DNA from: Solirubrobacter sp963848475
GTDB lineage: Bacteria; Actinomycetota; Thermoleophilia; Solirubrobacterales; Solirubrobacteraceae
Direction of reading: 5' to 3'
Length of the DNA stretch: 64,000 bases
Assembly (NCBI GenBank): GCA_963848475.1
Contig: CAWKDW010000003.1
Coordinates: 124,001 to 188,000 of the forward strand
The position numbers and the translations under genes were made by a program. The notes below the pieces were generated by a model. It made no database searches, was not told the origin of the DNA, and saw only the letters and a list, made by a program, of their open reading frames with translations. This document shows positions 7,702-16,218 of this stretch, piece by piece (positions within the stretch are counted from its first letter, which is position 1; each line of letters starts with the position of its first letter).

Positions 7702-10495
7702 ATCAGCACCGTTCTCGAACACGCCGACGAGGCGATCCGCCTCGTCTCCGCCGATGCCCGGGCCGCCCGCCGGCTCGCCGCCTCGGTGCTGGCGGAAGCG
7801 GCGGATCCCGAGGCTTCCTCGGCCGCCGAGCGTGCTCTGGGGCTCGCCGCGATCGAACTCGGTGACGCCGACGCGGCCGTCGCCCACCTGCGCCGCGCGG
7901 TGTCGGTCGCCGAGGATGGCGGGCTCTCGCGGCGCGCCGGCGAGGCTCGGATGAGCCTGTCCTGGGCGCTGACGCAGCAGGGCACGATCGGCGAGGCGCT
8001 GGTCGAGGCCGAGCGCGCGGTTCCCGCCTTGGCGGGTGAGGCGCGAGCGCGGATGCAGATGCAGCGCGCGCTGATCCTGCAGCGGCTCGGGCGCTTCGGC
8101 GAGGCGTTGGATGGCTACCGGCGGCCGTTGTCCGCCTTCCGGCGGGCGGGCGACGCGCTCTGGGAAGCGCGGCTTCTGTGCAACCGAGGAGTGCTGCAGG
8201 TCCACCTGGGCGCCCTCGGCGCCGCCGAGGCCGACCTGCGGCGCGCCGAGGAACTGCACGAGTCGATCGGCCAAGCGCTGGCCGCGACCCAGGTCCGCCA
8301 CAACCTCGGCTGGGTCGCCGCCCGCCGCGGCGACGTCCCCGCCGCCCTGTCGCTCTTCGATCGCGTCGAAGCCGAGTACCGCTCGCACGACGTCCCGTTG
8401 GCCCTGCTGTTCATGGACCGCTGCGACGTGCTGTTGTCGGCGCGCTTGGCGGCGGAAGCGCGTGCGAACGCGTTGGCCGCGGTGGCCGAACTCGAAGCGG
8501 GCGGCCTCGGCTCCGACCTCGCGGAGGCCCAGCTGCTCGCCGCACACGCCGAGTTGCTCGCGGGCGACACCGCCGCCGCCCGCCGTCATGCCGAACAAGC
8601 CGACCACGCCTTCGGCCGCCAGCACCGCCCGACCTGGGCCGCGCTGGCACGGGCCGCGGCGGCTCGGGCCGCGTGGATGGAGGCCGAGGGCAACGCGAGC
8701 GTCGGCTCTCTCGAGTTGAGTTCCAGAACCTCGACGCTCGAACGTGCGGCCCGGTTCGAGGACGCGCTCGCCGCCGCGCGCCGCGCGATCCGGTCGCTCG
8801 ACGCCGGTGGCTGGGGCGTCGAGGCGCTCGACGCGCGGCTGATCGCCGGGCGCGCCGCGCTCGAGCTCGGGCGCCCGCGGCTCGCGAGACGCCAGCTCGC
8901 ACTCGCGGCCGCCGCCCGCAACGCGAAGCCGGCGCACCCCGTGCAGATCCGCACCCGGGCGTGGCACGCGGCGGCCTTGCTGCGGCTCTCGCACGACGAC
9001 CGGCGCGGGGCGAGCGCGGCGGTCGCCGCCGGGCTGCGAGCGCTGGAGGCGCACCGGATGACGCTCGGCGCCACCGAGCTGCGCGCACACGCGTCGGGCC
9101 ACGGCGAGGAGCTCGCGACGCTCGGCCTGCGGCTCGCGGTCGAGTCCGGCTCCGCTGCCCGCATCCTCGCGGCCGCCGAACGCCGCCGCGCCGCCGGGCT
9201 GCTCCTACGGCCCGCCCGCCCGCCCGACGACGCCGATCTGGCGCGCGAACTGGCCGAGTTGCGCCGCGTGACCGCGGCGCTCGACGAGTCGCTGCGCGAG
9301 GGCCAGCACGACGCGGCGCTCGTCCGCCGTCAGGCCGCGCTCGAACGCTCCGTGCGCCGCCGCACGCTCCGCACACGCGGCGACGCCTCGCACGCGACCG
9401 ACGACGGCCGCTCGCCGCGCGCCGCGACGAACCCTCGCGCGACCGCGGCCGACGACGCCACTGCCGCGCGCCGCCACCAACCCGCCGGCCACGGCCGCCG
9501 ACGAGAAGGTGCCGTCCGTCTCCGCCCTCACCGCGGCGCTCGGCGAACAGGTGCTCGTGGAGTTCCTCGCGCTCGACGGGCGCCTGCAGGCCGTGACCGT
9601 CGCCGACGGGCGGGCGGTCTTGCACGCGCTCGGCGCCGCGGCGGACGTCAACCGCGAGGTCGCGTCGCTGCGCTTCAGCCTGCGCAGCCTCGCGACGGCG
9701 CGCCCCGGGTCGCGGGCCGCCGACGCGATGGCCGACGTCTGCGCGACCGTCGCCGCGCGGCTCGACGCCCTGCTGTTCGCGCCGATCCGTACCGACGATC
9801 GCCCGCTGGTGATCGTTCCGACGGGCGAGTTGCACGCGTTGCCCTGGTCGATGCTGCCCTCGCTCGCGAATCGGCCGGTCGCGGTCTCACCGTCGCTGCG
9901 GCTCTGGTACCGCGCCGTGCAGCGCGAGCCGTCCGCGAGCCGGCCCGCGGTGCTCGTCGCCGGCCCGCGGCTGCCCGCGGCGACGGAGGAGATCGAGACG
10001 CTCCGCTCGCGCCACCCGGACGCGCTCACGCTCACCGGCGACCAGGCGACCGTCGCCGGCGTCGCGCAAGCCCTCGACGGCGCCGACTCCGCGCATCTCG
10101 CCGCGCACGGCCGCTTCCGCGACGACAACCCGCTGTTCTGCAGCCTCGAGCTCGCCGACGGTGCCCTCACGGTCTATGACCTCGAACGGCTGCGCAGCAC
10201 GCCGCGCCGGCTCGTGCTCTCCAGCTGCGAGTCCGGGCTCTCGGCCGTGCATGCCGGTGACGAGCTGATGGGCTTCACCGCCGCGGTCTTCGCGCTCGGG
10301 ACGGCGACGGTGATCGCCGCCGTCGTGCCGGTCCCCGACGAGGCGACGGCGGGGCTGATGCTCGCGCTCGACGACCAGCTCGGCGCGGGCGTCGCGCCCG
10401 CCCAGGCACTGGTCAACGCGCGCGCCGCGATCGGCGGTGAGGATCGCCGGCGCGCCGTCGCCCGCGCCGCGTTCGTCTGCTTTGGCGCAGGCTGA
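7702..10495 (+). CDS. TPR-CHAT protein, caspase-like protease (one frameshift)
   Basis: About 930 residues. The first two thirds are tetratricopeptide-like helical repeats (many A-rich pairs such as HNLGWVAARRGDVPAAL). The last third is a CHAT domain, a caspase-family cysteine protease, with catalytic His in LAAHGRF (about 10106) and Cys in LSSCESG (about 10226). The frame changes once near 9430-9500 within a low-complexity Arg/Ala stretch. No standard start codon lies in frame near GGGAGG at 7687; 7702 (ATC) is a placeholder, and an indel may hide the true start. TPR-CHAT proteins often act as proteases released by a sensor; here the likely partners are the S8 protease and the gene at 5005. 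Confidence 0.8.
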
Positions 10496-10509
10496 CTACC
10501 CTGGCCTAG

Positions 10510-11130
10510 GTGAAATCGAAGTCGCTGCGCTCGACGATCGAGCTCGTACTGATCGTCGCCGCGGCGCTCTTCTTCGCGCTGACGCTGCAGGCGTTCGCCG
10601 TCAAGCCCTACCGGATTCCGTCGGAGTCGATGCTTCCGACGCTCAAGCCGGGGCAGCGGATCCTCGTCGACCGGTTCTCGCACCGCATCGGCGGTGACCC
10701 CGTGCTCGGCGACGTGACGGTGTTCTTCCCGCCGGCGGGCGCGGACGTCGGCGCGTGCGGCCAGGAGGGTGAGGGCCCGTTCTACGCCGGCGGACCGGAG
10801 ACGCGGCATTCGTGCGCGACGCCGTCGAGGACGCATTCGCACACCACCTTCGTCAAGCGCGTCGTCGGCATGCCGGGCGACACGATCGCGATCGTCAACG
10901 GCCACGTGATCCGCAACGGCAGGGCGGCCAAGGAGCCGTTCGCCTCCTCGTGCGCCGGGGCGGAGTGCAACCTGAACCCGATCACGATCCCGGACGGGTC
11001 GTACTTCCTGATGGGCGACAACCGCGGGAACTCCGACGACAGCCGCTTCTGGGGGCCGGTTCCGCGCAAGTGGATCATCGGCAAGGCGGTCGTGTCCTAC
11101 TGGCCGCCGAAGAGCGTCGGGGGCCTTTGA
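10510..11130 (+). CDS. lepB: signal peptidase I
   Basis: 206-residue type I signal peptidase that cleaves signal peptides on the outer face of the membrane. One N-terminal membrane segment (about 10-30) precedes the catalytic Ser40 in PSESMLPTL, the catalytic Lys116 in FVKRVVGMPGD and the late family box GDNRGNSDDSR (169-179). The GTG start is preceded at seven bases by TACCCT, which resembles a -10 element, so the mRNA may be leaderless. It converges with the gamma-glutamyltransferase gene. Confidence 0.93.
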   Translation: MKSKSLRSTIELVLIVAAALFFALTLQAFAVKPYRIPSESMLPTLKPGQRILVDRFSHRIGGDPVLGDVTVFFPPAGADVGACGQEGEGPFYAGGPETRHSCATPSRTHSHTTFVKRVVGMPGDTIAIVNGHVIRNGRAAKEPFASSCAGAECNLNPITIPDGSYFLMGDNRGNSDDSRFWGPVPRKWIIGKAVVSYWPPKSVGGL

Positions 11131-11185
11131 GCCTCGACGGCACCGATCTCTTCGCCGCCGACCACCCCTGCGCTGACTGAAGGGG

Positions 11186-12652
11186 TCAGACGCGGACGAC
11201 GGCGCCGCCGCGCCGCGGGTCGCCGCCGCCGCTGAACGCGCGCGTCTCGTGGTGGCGCTCGACCGCCTGGCAGCCGCCGAAGAACAGGTTGCGCTCGCGA
11301 AACCACGCCAGCTTGCGCCCCGCGGCCTCGAGCGCGGCGCCGTCGATGCCCGGCTCCGCGTAGACGAGCCCGTCGTCGAGGTGCAGCCGTGGCGCGTCGA
11401 CCGCGGCCTGCGCCTCCATGCCGTGATCGATCGTGTTGACGATCACCTGCAGGATCGCCGAGCGGATGCGGTTGGAACCCGCGCTCCCGAGCACCAGCTC
11501 CGGCGAGCCCTCGTCGAGCACGATCGTCGGCGCCATCATCGACGGCAGCCGGCGGCCCGGCGGGTGCTTGAACCAGCCCGCGGGCGAGAGGTCCTCCTCG
11601 CCCATCATGTTGTTGACGTGCACGCCGGTGCCGGGCACGACGATCCCCGAGCCCTCGCCGTTGGTCGTCGTCACCGCACACGCCCAGCCGTCGGAGTCCA
11701 GCACCGAGACGTGGGTCGTCGAGCCGAGCCGCGAGGACATGAAGGCCTGCATGAACCCCGGCGTCCCCAGCTCCTCGAGGAACGCCGGCGTCCGCTCGGC
11801 CTGCGCGGCCTCCATCGCCGCCACGATCTCGGCCGCACCCGGCGGTCCTGAGCCGCGCTGCAACAGGCCGAGCGCGTAGGCGATCAGGAGGCCTCCCGCG
11901 CTCGGCGGCGGGTTGGTCAGCACCTCGCGGCCGTGGTAGGGCACCCGCACCGGCTCACGCGCGATCGTCAGGTAGACCGACAAGTCGTCGCGCGAGAGCG
12001 TCCCGCCACGCTCACCAACCCAGTCGGCCACCGCACAGCCGATGTCGCCGGTGTAGAACGGTGCCGCGCCATCGCTCGCGAGCCGCTCGATCGCGTCGCC
12101 GAGCTCCGGATCGCGCATGACGTCGCCCTCGGCGGGCACGCGTCCGTCGACGCTATAGCGGGCGCGCGACTCCGGCGTCGCCATCCCGATCGGCGCCAGC
12201 AGGTCCCACAGCAGGGCCTGCGTGTGGTTGACGGTGATCCCCTCGCGCGCCAGCGCGATCGCCGGCGCGGCGAGCTCGGTCAGCGGGATCGTGCCGAAGC
12301 GGGCGGCCGCCTCCGCCACGCCCGAGGGCACGCCGTAGACGCCGCACGAGGAGGCCCCGATGTGGAAGACCTGCACCGCGTCGCCGAAGTCGATCACCAC
12401 CGCGTCCAGCGGCGCGCGGTCGCCGCCACCCGGCGCCGCGACCATGAAGTCCAGCAGCACCGGAGCGGCGCCCGGCGGCGTGACGAGCATGTAGCCGCCC
12501 GCGCCGAGCCCGGTCAGCAGCGGCTCGGCCATGAACGAGGTCATCAACGCCGCCAGCGCGGCGTCGACGGCGTTGCCTCCGGCCTTCAGAACATCGGCGC
12601 CGGCGCGAGCGGTCAGGGGATGACCGGCCGCGACGACGCCGCGGTCGCTCAC
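11186..12652 (-). CDS. ggt: gamma-glutamyltransferase family protein
   Basis: 488 residues, within the family range. These N-terminal nucleophile hydrolases self-cleave and transfer or hydrolyse gamma-glutamyl groups, for example from glutathione. The processing and catalytic Thr is the first of the pair in GSTTHVSVLD (about residue 312), followed by the small-subunit core (GSGIVVPGTG, then GSAGSNRIRSA). No clear signal peptide is seen, so the location is uncertain. The start is the GTG giving MSDRGVVAAGHP, 17 bases after the ftsZ stop; another GTG lies two codons upstream. Confidence 0.87.
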   Translation of the reverse strand: MSDRGVVAAGHPLTARAGADVLKAGGNAVDAALAALMTSFMAEPLLTGLGAGGYMLVTPPGAAPVLLDFMVAAPGGGDRAPLDAVVIDFGDAVQVFHIGASSCGVYGVPSGVAEAAARFGTIPLTELAAPAIALAREGITVNHTQALLWDLLAPIGMATPESRARYSVDGRVPAEGDVMRDPELGDAIERLASDGAAPFYTGDIGCAVADWVGERGGTLSRDDLSVYLTIAREPVRVPYHGREVLTNPPPSAGGLLIAYALGLLQRGSGPPGAAEIVAAMEAAQAERTPAFLEELGTPGFMQAFMSSRLGSTTHVSVLDSDGWACAVTTTNGEGSGIVVPGTGVHVNNMMGEEDLSPAGWFKHPPGRRLPSMMAPTIVLDEGSPELVLGSAGSNRIRSAILQVIVNTIDHGMEAQAAVDAPRLHLDDGLVYAEPGIDGAALEAAGRKLAWFRERNLFFGGCQAVERHHETRAFSGGGDPRRGGAVVRV

Positions 12653-12669
12653 CCCCACCGCTCTCCCAC

Positions 12670-13995
12670 TTAGAACCGAGGGATGAACTCGGGCACGTCG
12701 ACGTCCGTCGGGCGGGAGGGTTCCCGCTCGCGCGTACGTGTGACGCGGGGCTCGCCGATCGGCTCGCGCAGGCTGGCGCGCTCGCTGCGCGAGGGCCTGG
12801 CCTCCTCGTAGCCCGTCGCGACGACCGTGACCCAGACCTCGTCCTCGAGGTTCTCGTCGACCATCGCGCCGAAGATGATGTTGGCGTCGGGGTGCGCGGT
12901 CTCCTGCACGGCGCGCGCGGCCTCGTTGACCTCCCACAGGGAGAGATCCACGCCGCCGGTGATCGACAGCAGGATCGACTTCGCGCCCTCGAGCGTCGTC
13001 TCGAGCAAAGGCGAGGACGTCGCCTGCGTGGCCGCATCGACCGCGCGCTTCTCGCCCGAGCCCATGCCGATGCCCAGCAGCGCGCTGCCGGCGTCGGCCA
13101 TGATCGTGCGCACGTCGGCGAAGTCGAGGTTGATCAGGCCCGGGAGCGTGATCAGGTCCGAGATGCCCTGGACGCCCTGGCGCAGCACGTCGTCGGCGAC
13201 GCGGAAGGCCTCGACCATCGACGTCTGCTTGTCCAGCACCGACAGCAGCCGGTTGTTGGGCACGACGATCAGCGTGTCGACCTCTTCGGCCAGCGCCTTG
13301 ATGCCGGCCTCGGCGGCCTGCAGACGGCGCGTGCCCTCGAAGCCGAACGGCTTGGTGATGATCCCGACGGTCAGCGCGCCGAGCTCGCGTGCCACACGGG
13401 CCACGACCGGCGCCGCGCCGGTACCCGTGCCGCCGCCCTCGCCCGCGGTGATGAAGACCATGTCCGAGCCCTTGAGCAGGGACTTGATGCGGTCGTAGTC
13501 CTCCATCGCGGCCGCGCGGCCGCGATCGGGATCGGACCCGGAGCCCAGCCCGCGCGTGATGTCCGCGCCGATCTGGAGCGTCACGTGCGCGCTCGACTGC
13601 TGCAGCGACTGCGCGTCCGTGTTGAGCGCGATGAACTCGACGCCACCGACCTCGGCCTCGATCATCCGGTTGACGGCGTTGACACCGCCGCCGCCGACGC
13701 CGACGACCCGCAGCTGCGGGGTCCCGGGACGCTGCTCGCGCACCGACGCCCACTCGTAATCGCCCGCCGACGGGGGCGGAATCTCGCGGGGGGTCTCTTC
13801 TGGGGGAGCCATCATGTCGCCGGGAACCTCACTCGAGAACGCGTGGCGCAGGCGCTCCTGCGGCGTGGGCGTGGCCCGCTCGGGCATCTGTGGCGGCTCC
13901 TCCGCTCGCGGCGGCTCCAGGCCGTCGGTCTCCGTCTTGCGGAACAGGTTGGCCAACGGGCCTTCCCGCATGCTCGCCCGCTTGCCACTACCCAT
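12670..13995 (-). CDS. ftsZ: cell division protein FtsZ with a long N-terminal extension
   Basis: 441 residues. The tubulin-like GTPase core starts only at about residue 95. It has the nucleotide-binding GVGGGGVNAVNRM (99-111), the tubulin signature GGGTGTG (187-193) and the T7 catalytic loop NLDFAD (289-294). The C-terminal peptide DVPEFIPRF fits the conserved tail that binds ZipA/FtsA/SepF-type partners. The first 94 residues are charged and proline-rich, absent from ordinary FtsZ, and include a basic PLANLFRK stretch. The gene overlaps parA by eight bases and is not in a visible dcw cluster, so it may be a second or relocated copy. Confidence 0.93.
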   Translation of the reverse strand: MGSGKRASMREGPLANLFRKTETDGLEPPRAEEPPQMPERATPTPQERLRHAFSSEVPGDMMAPPEETPREIPPPSAGDYEWASVREQRPGTPQLRVVGVGGGGVNAVNRMIEAEVGGVEFIALNTDAQSLQQSSAHVTLQIGADITRGLGSGSDPDRGRAAAMEDYDRIKSLLKGSDMVFITAGEGGGTGTGAAPVVARVARELGALTVGIITKPFGFEGTRRLQAAEAGIKALAEEVDTLIVVPNNRLLSVLDKQTSMVEAFRVADDVLRQGVQGISDLITLPGLINLDFADVRTIMADAGSALLGIGMGSGEKRAVDAATQATSSPLLETTLEGAKSILLSITGGVDLSLWEVNEAARAVQETAHPDANIIFGAMVDENLEDEVWVTVVATGYEEARPSRSERASLREPIGEPRVTRTREREPSRPTDVDVPEFIPRF

Positions 13996-14761
13996 TCGAG
14001 AGCACCTCCTTCGCCAACCGGCGATACGAGTCGGCCGCCTGCCCGTTGGGGTCGTATTTCAGGACGGACATCCCCTTCACGGGTGCCTCCGCGAAACGGA
14101 CGGTCTTCTTGATGCGCGCCCCGAATACGCGATCCCCGAAGTTCTCCTCGAGGATCTCGATCGCTTCCTTGGCATGCAGCGTCCGCGTATCGACCATCGT
14201 CGGGAGAATTCCGAGGATGTCGACGTTCGGATTGAGGTTCTCGCGGATCATTTCGAGAGTGTTCTGCAGCTGAGCGAGCCCGCGCATCGAGAGATACTCG
14301 CACTGCACGGGGACGATCACCTTGTCGGCCGCGGTCAGTGCGTTCACCGTCAAGAGTCCCAGAGACGGCGGCGTATCGATGCAGATGAAGTCGTAATCCT
14401 CGCGAACGGCCCGCAACGCCTTGTCCAGCGAGCGTTCGCGGCCGATCTTCATCGACATCGCCATCTCGGCTCCCGCGAGGTCGATCGAGGACACCGCGAC
14501 GTCGATCTCACAGCGGCGGATGACCGCGCGGATCGGCAGATCGTGCACGAGCACGTCGAACATCGACTCTTCCAGCGTCTCGGGATCGATGCCCTGCGAC
14601 ATCGTCAGGTTCCCCTGCGGATCCATGTCGATGCAGAGGACCCGGTGCCCTTCCTCGGCGAAGGCGGCGGCAAGGTTGAGGGTGGTGGTCGTCTTCGCGA
14701 CCCCGCCCTTCTGATTGGCGAAGGCGATCACCCTGGCCTGGCCGGTCACGTCACGCTCCAT
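13988..14761 (-). CDS. parA: ParA/Soj-type partitioning ATPase
   Basis: About 257 residues. It has the deviant Walker A motif of the ParA/MinD family, KGGVAKTT (residues 18-25), then CIDMDPQGNLT and the Walker B-like CIDTPPSLG. It is expected to dimerise on DNA with ATP and position chromosome, plasmid or protein cargo. No ParB gene is adjacent; its stop overlaps the ftsZ start, suggesting a link between segregation or positioning and division. The start at 14761 (MERDVTGQARVIAF) is preferred to one 17 codons upstream because the family begins just before the first beta strand. Confidence 0.92.
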   Translation of the reverse strand: MERDVTGQARVIAFANQKGGVAKTTTTLNLAAAFAEEGHRVLCIDMDPQGNLTMSQGIDPETLEESMFDVLVHDLPIRAVIRRCEIDVAVSSIDLAGAEMAMSMKIGRERSLDKALRAVREDYDFICIDTPPSLGLLTVNALTAADKVIVPVQCEYLSMRGLAQLQNTLEMIRENLNPNVDILGILPTMVDTRTLHAKEAIEILEENFGDRVFGARIKKTVRFAEAPVKGMSVLKYDPNGQAADSYRRLAKEVLSNG

Positions 14762-14878
14762 TCGGAAAGTCGCAGCAAACCCATCGGGCTTCCTCGTTCG
14801 CGGCCACGCCAAGGATTCCTGCCCCGCCGTCTCGGTCGTGACGACCGTGCGGTCAGGCTGCGACGACGACCGCGGCGT

Positions 14879-15571
14879 TCAGGGTCCCTGGCAGGCCGCG
14901 GGGAGCTGGACGACCTTGCGGGGGTCCGGGACCAGCTGCTCGCCAGGGATCTGCTCGGTGCGGCAGAAGGTGTACTTGAACGCCTTGAAGTCCACGACCG
15001 CGCGGAACGGGTAGCCGATCGAGCCCGCGAGGTTGGTCTCGACCTTCGGGACCTTGCGCACGACCGTGTAGCAATCGAAGACGCCGACGTTGCCCGCCGC
15101 GGGCCCGCCCGGAGAGCGCTCGCACGTCGTCGGACCCTGCACCTTGGACATCTCGCCCTTGGCGGCGCGGGCCTGGGCGTCGGCGGTGATCGCGCTCTCC
15201 ACGCCGGCGACCAGCTGCTTGCGCGCGTCGAGTCGCTCGATGATCGGGGCATCCTCGGCGGGCTTGAGCGCAGCGAGCGAGCCGGTGCGCGGCTGCTGCA
15301 GGCGGATGATCCGCTCGCGGTTGGCCTTCTGCGCCTTGGCCTGCGCGGCGGCGTCGGCCGCGGCACGGTTGGCCTTGCCCTCGTTGATGCGCGGGATCAT
15401 CACCGCGAGCGCGGCGCCGATGACGAGCGCGGCGACGCCCGCGCCGATGGCGAGCTTGCGCCACGGAACGGGTGGGATGACGGTGTCGCGCGGTGCCGTC
15501 CAGACGTGCAGCCAGACCCCCACGATCTCGGGGATCGAAGCCCTGCGCTGGTTTGGGGTCGTGCCGTCCAC
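14879..15571 (-). CDS. single-pass membrane protein of unknown function, 230 aa
   Basis: A cytoplasmic N-terminus of about 40 residues precedes one membrane helix (KLAIGAGVAALVIGAALAVM, about 40-60) and an extracytoplasmic domain with a coiled-coil-like Ala/Lys/Arg stretch (70-110). Several cysteines lie near the end (TTCERS, FDCYTV, TFCRTEQ, PAACQGP), suggesting disulfides. GTG start. It diverges from the CIS DUF4157 gene, and the region between holds a 13-bp palindrome and a promoter. No family recognised. Confidence 0.72.
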   Translation of the reverse strand: MDGTTPNQRRASIPEIVGVWLHVWTAPRDTVIPPVPWRKLAIGAGVAALVIGAALAVMIPRINEGKANRAAADAAAQAKAQKANRERIIRLQQPRTGSLAALKPAEDAPIIERLDARKQLVAGVESAITADAQARAAKGEMSKVQGPTTCERSPGGPAAGNVGVFDCYTVVRKVPKVETNLAGSIGYPFRAVVDFKAFKYTFCRTEQIPGEQLVPDPRKVVQLPAACQGP

Positions 15572-15587
15572 GCTTCGATCAGCATAC

Positions 15588-15600
15588 ATGCCTGAGGCAT
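15588..15600. promoter_or_regulatory. 13-bp palindrome ATGCCTGAGGCAT
   Basis: Perfect six-base arms around one central base. It lies just upstream of TATGCT (complement of 15581-15586), a possible -10 element for the minus-strand gene starting at 15571, and about 30 bases before the CIS promoter. It is a candidate operator acting on one or both divergent genes. Confidence 0.4.
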
Positions 15601-15630
15601 ACATCGCACGTATGGACGCCCGAACGGACC

Positions 15631-15660
15631 TTGCACCCAGGTCCCGCGCGCCCGTATCCT
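15631..15660 (+). promoter_or_regulatory. sigma-A-like promoter of the DUF4157-ATPase operon, leaderless
   Basis: TTGCAC (15631-15636), an 18-base spacer, then TATCCT (15655-15660). The GTG start at 15667 lies six bases further on, where transcription would begin, so the mRNA is probably leaderless. No Shine-Dalgarno sequence is present. Confidence 0.65.
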
Positions 15661-15666
15661 CGGCAT

Positions 15667-16212
15667 GTGAGCGATCCCGAGCGCATCCACGAGCACGAGA
15701 AGCCACGGGCGCCAGAGCACCAGCCCGAGCCGGCGCAGGACGTGGCCGCCCCGCTCTACGACTTCGTCTCCAACGTCGGCAATCGCGCGTTCGGCGGCGC
15801 CATCGCGCGTACGCAGGGCGCGGGAATCCTGCCGACGGGCGAGGTCCACCCGAGCGTGCAGTCGACGATCGACTCCACACGCGGAGCCGGCAGCACGCTC
15901 GACGCCGGGGTGGCCAACAAGCTCTCGCCCTCGCTCGGCGACCTCTCCGATGTTCGCGTGCATACCGATCAGACCTCCAGCGAGCTCAATCACGCGGTCT
16001 CCGCCCGGGCCTTCGCCACGGGCTCGGACGTCTACTTCGCGCAGAACGAGTACAAGCCCAACACGTCGGACGGCGACCGCCTGATCGCCCACGAGCTCGC
16101 CCACGTCGTCCAGCAGCGCGGCGCTCCCACCAGCGGCCCGCTGACCGTCTCCAATCCCGGCGACGCGATGGAGACCGAGGCGGACGCCGTGGCCGACAAG
16201 CTCGCCCCGTAG
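15667..16212 (+). CDS. DUF4157 protein of the contractile injection system
   Basis: 181 residues. The DUF4157 core (about 75-145) ends in the zinc-metalloprotease-like motif HELAHVVQQ, preceded by ATGSDVYFAQNEY. DUF4157 proteins are recurrent companions of extracellular CIS and are often fused to toxins or cargo; here the domain stands nearly alone. The first 40 residues are charged and disordered (EHEKPRAPEHQPEPAQ). It is followed after six bases by the AAA+ ATPase gene. It may be a protease, an assembly factor or a cargo adaptor. Family assignment strong, activity unproven. Confidence 0.85.
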   Translation: MSDPERIHEHEKPRAPEHQPEPAQDVAAPLYDFVSNVGNRAFGGAIARTQGAGILPTGEVHPSVQSTIDSTRGAGSTLDAGVANKLSPSLGDLSDVRVHTDQTSSELNHAVSARAFATGSDVYFAQNEYKPNTSDGDRLIAHELAHVVQQRGAPTSGPLTVSNPGDAMETEADAVADKLAP

Positions 16213-16218
16213 GCACGA

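Noticed and set aside
7639..9102. Upstream extension of the S8 protease frame to about 900 residues
   Set aside because: The extension is antisense to the TPR-CHAT gene and of low-complexity type; the ATG at 7638 gives a normal-length protease.
11131..11186. A terminator between lepB and ggt
   Set aside because: Only a six-base stem with an eleven-base loop (ACCCCT/AGGGGT) and no U-tract; indistinguishable from chance.
13814..15595. A 593-codon open frame on the plus strand across ftsZ and parA
   Set aside because: It mirrors conserved genes on the minus strand and has no recognisable family; codon bias produces it.
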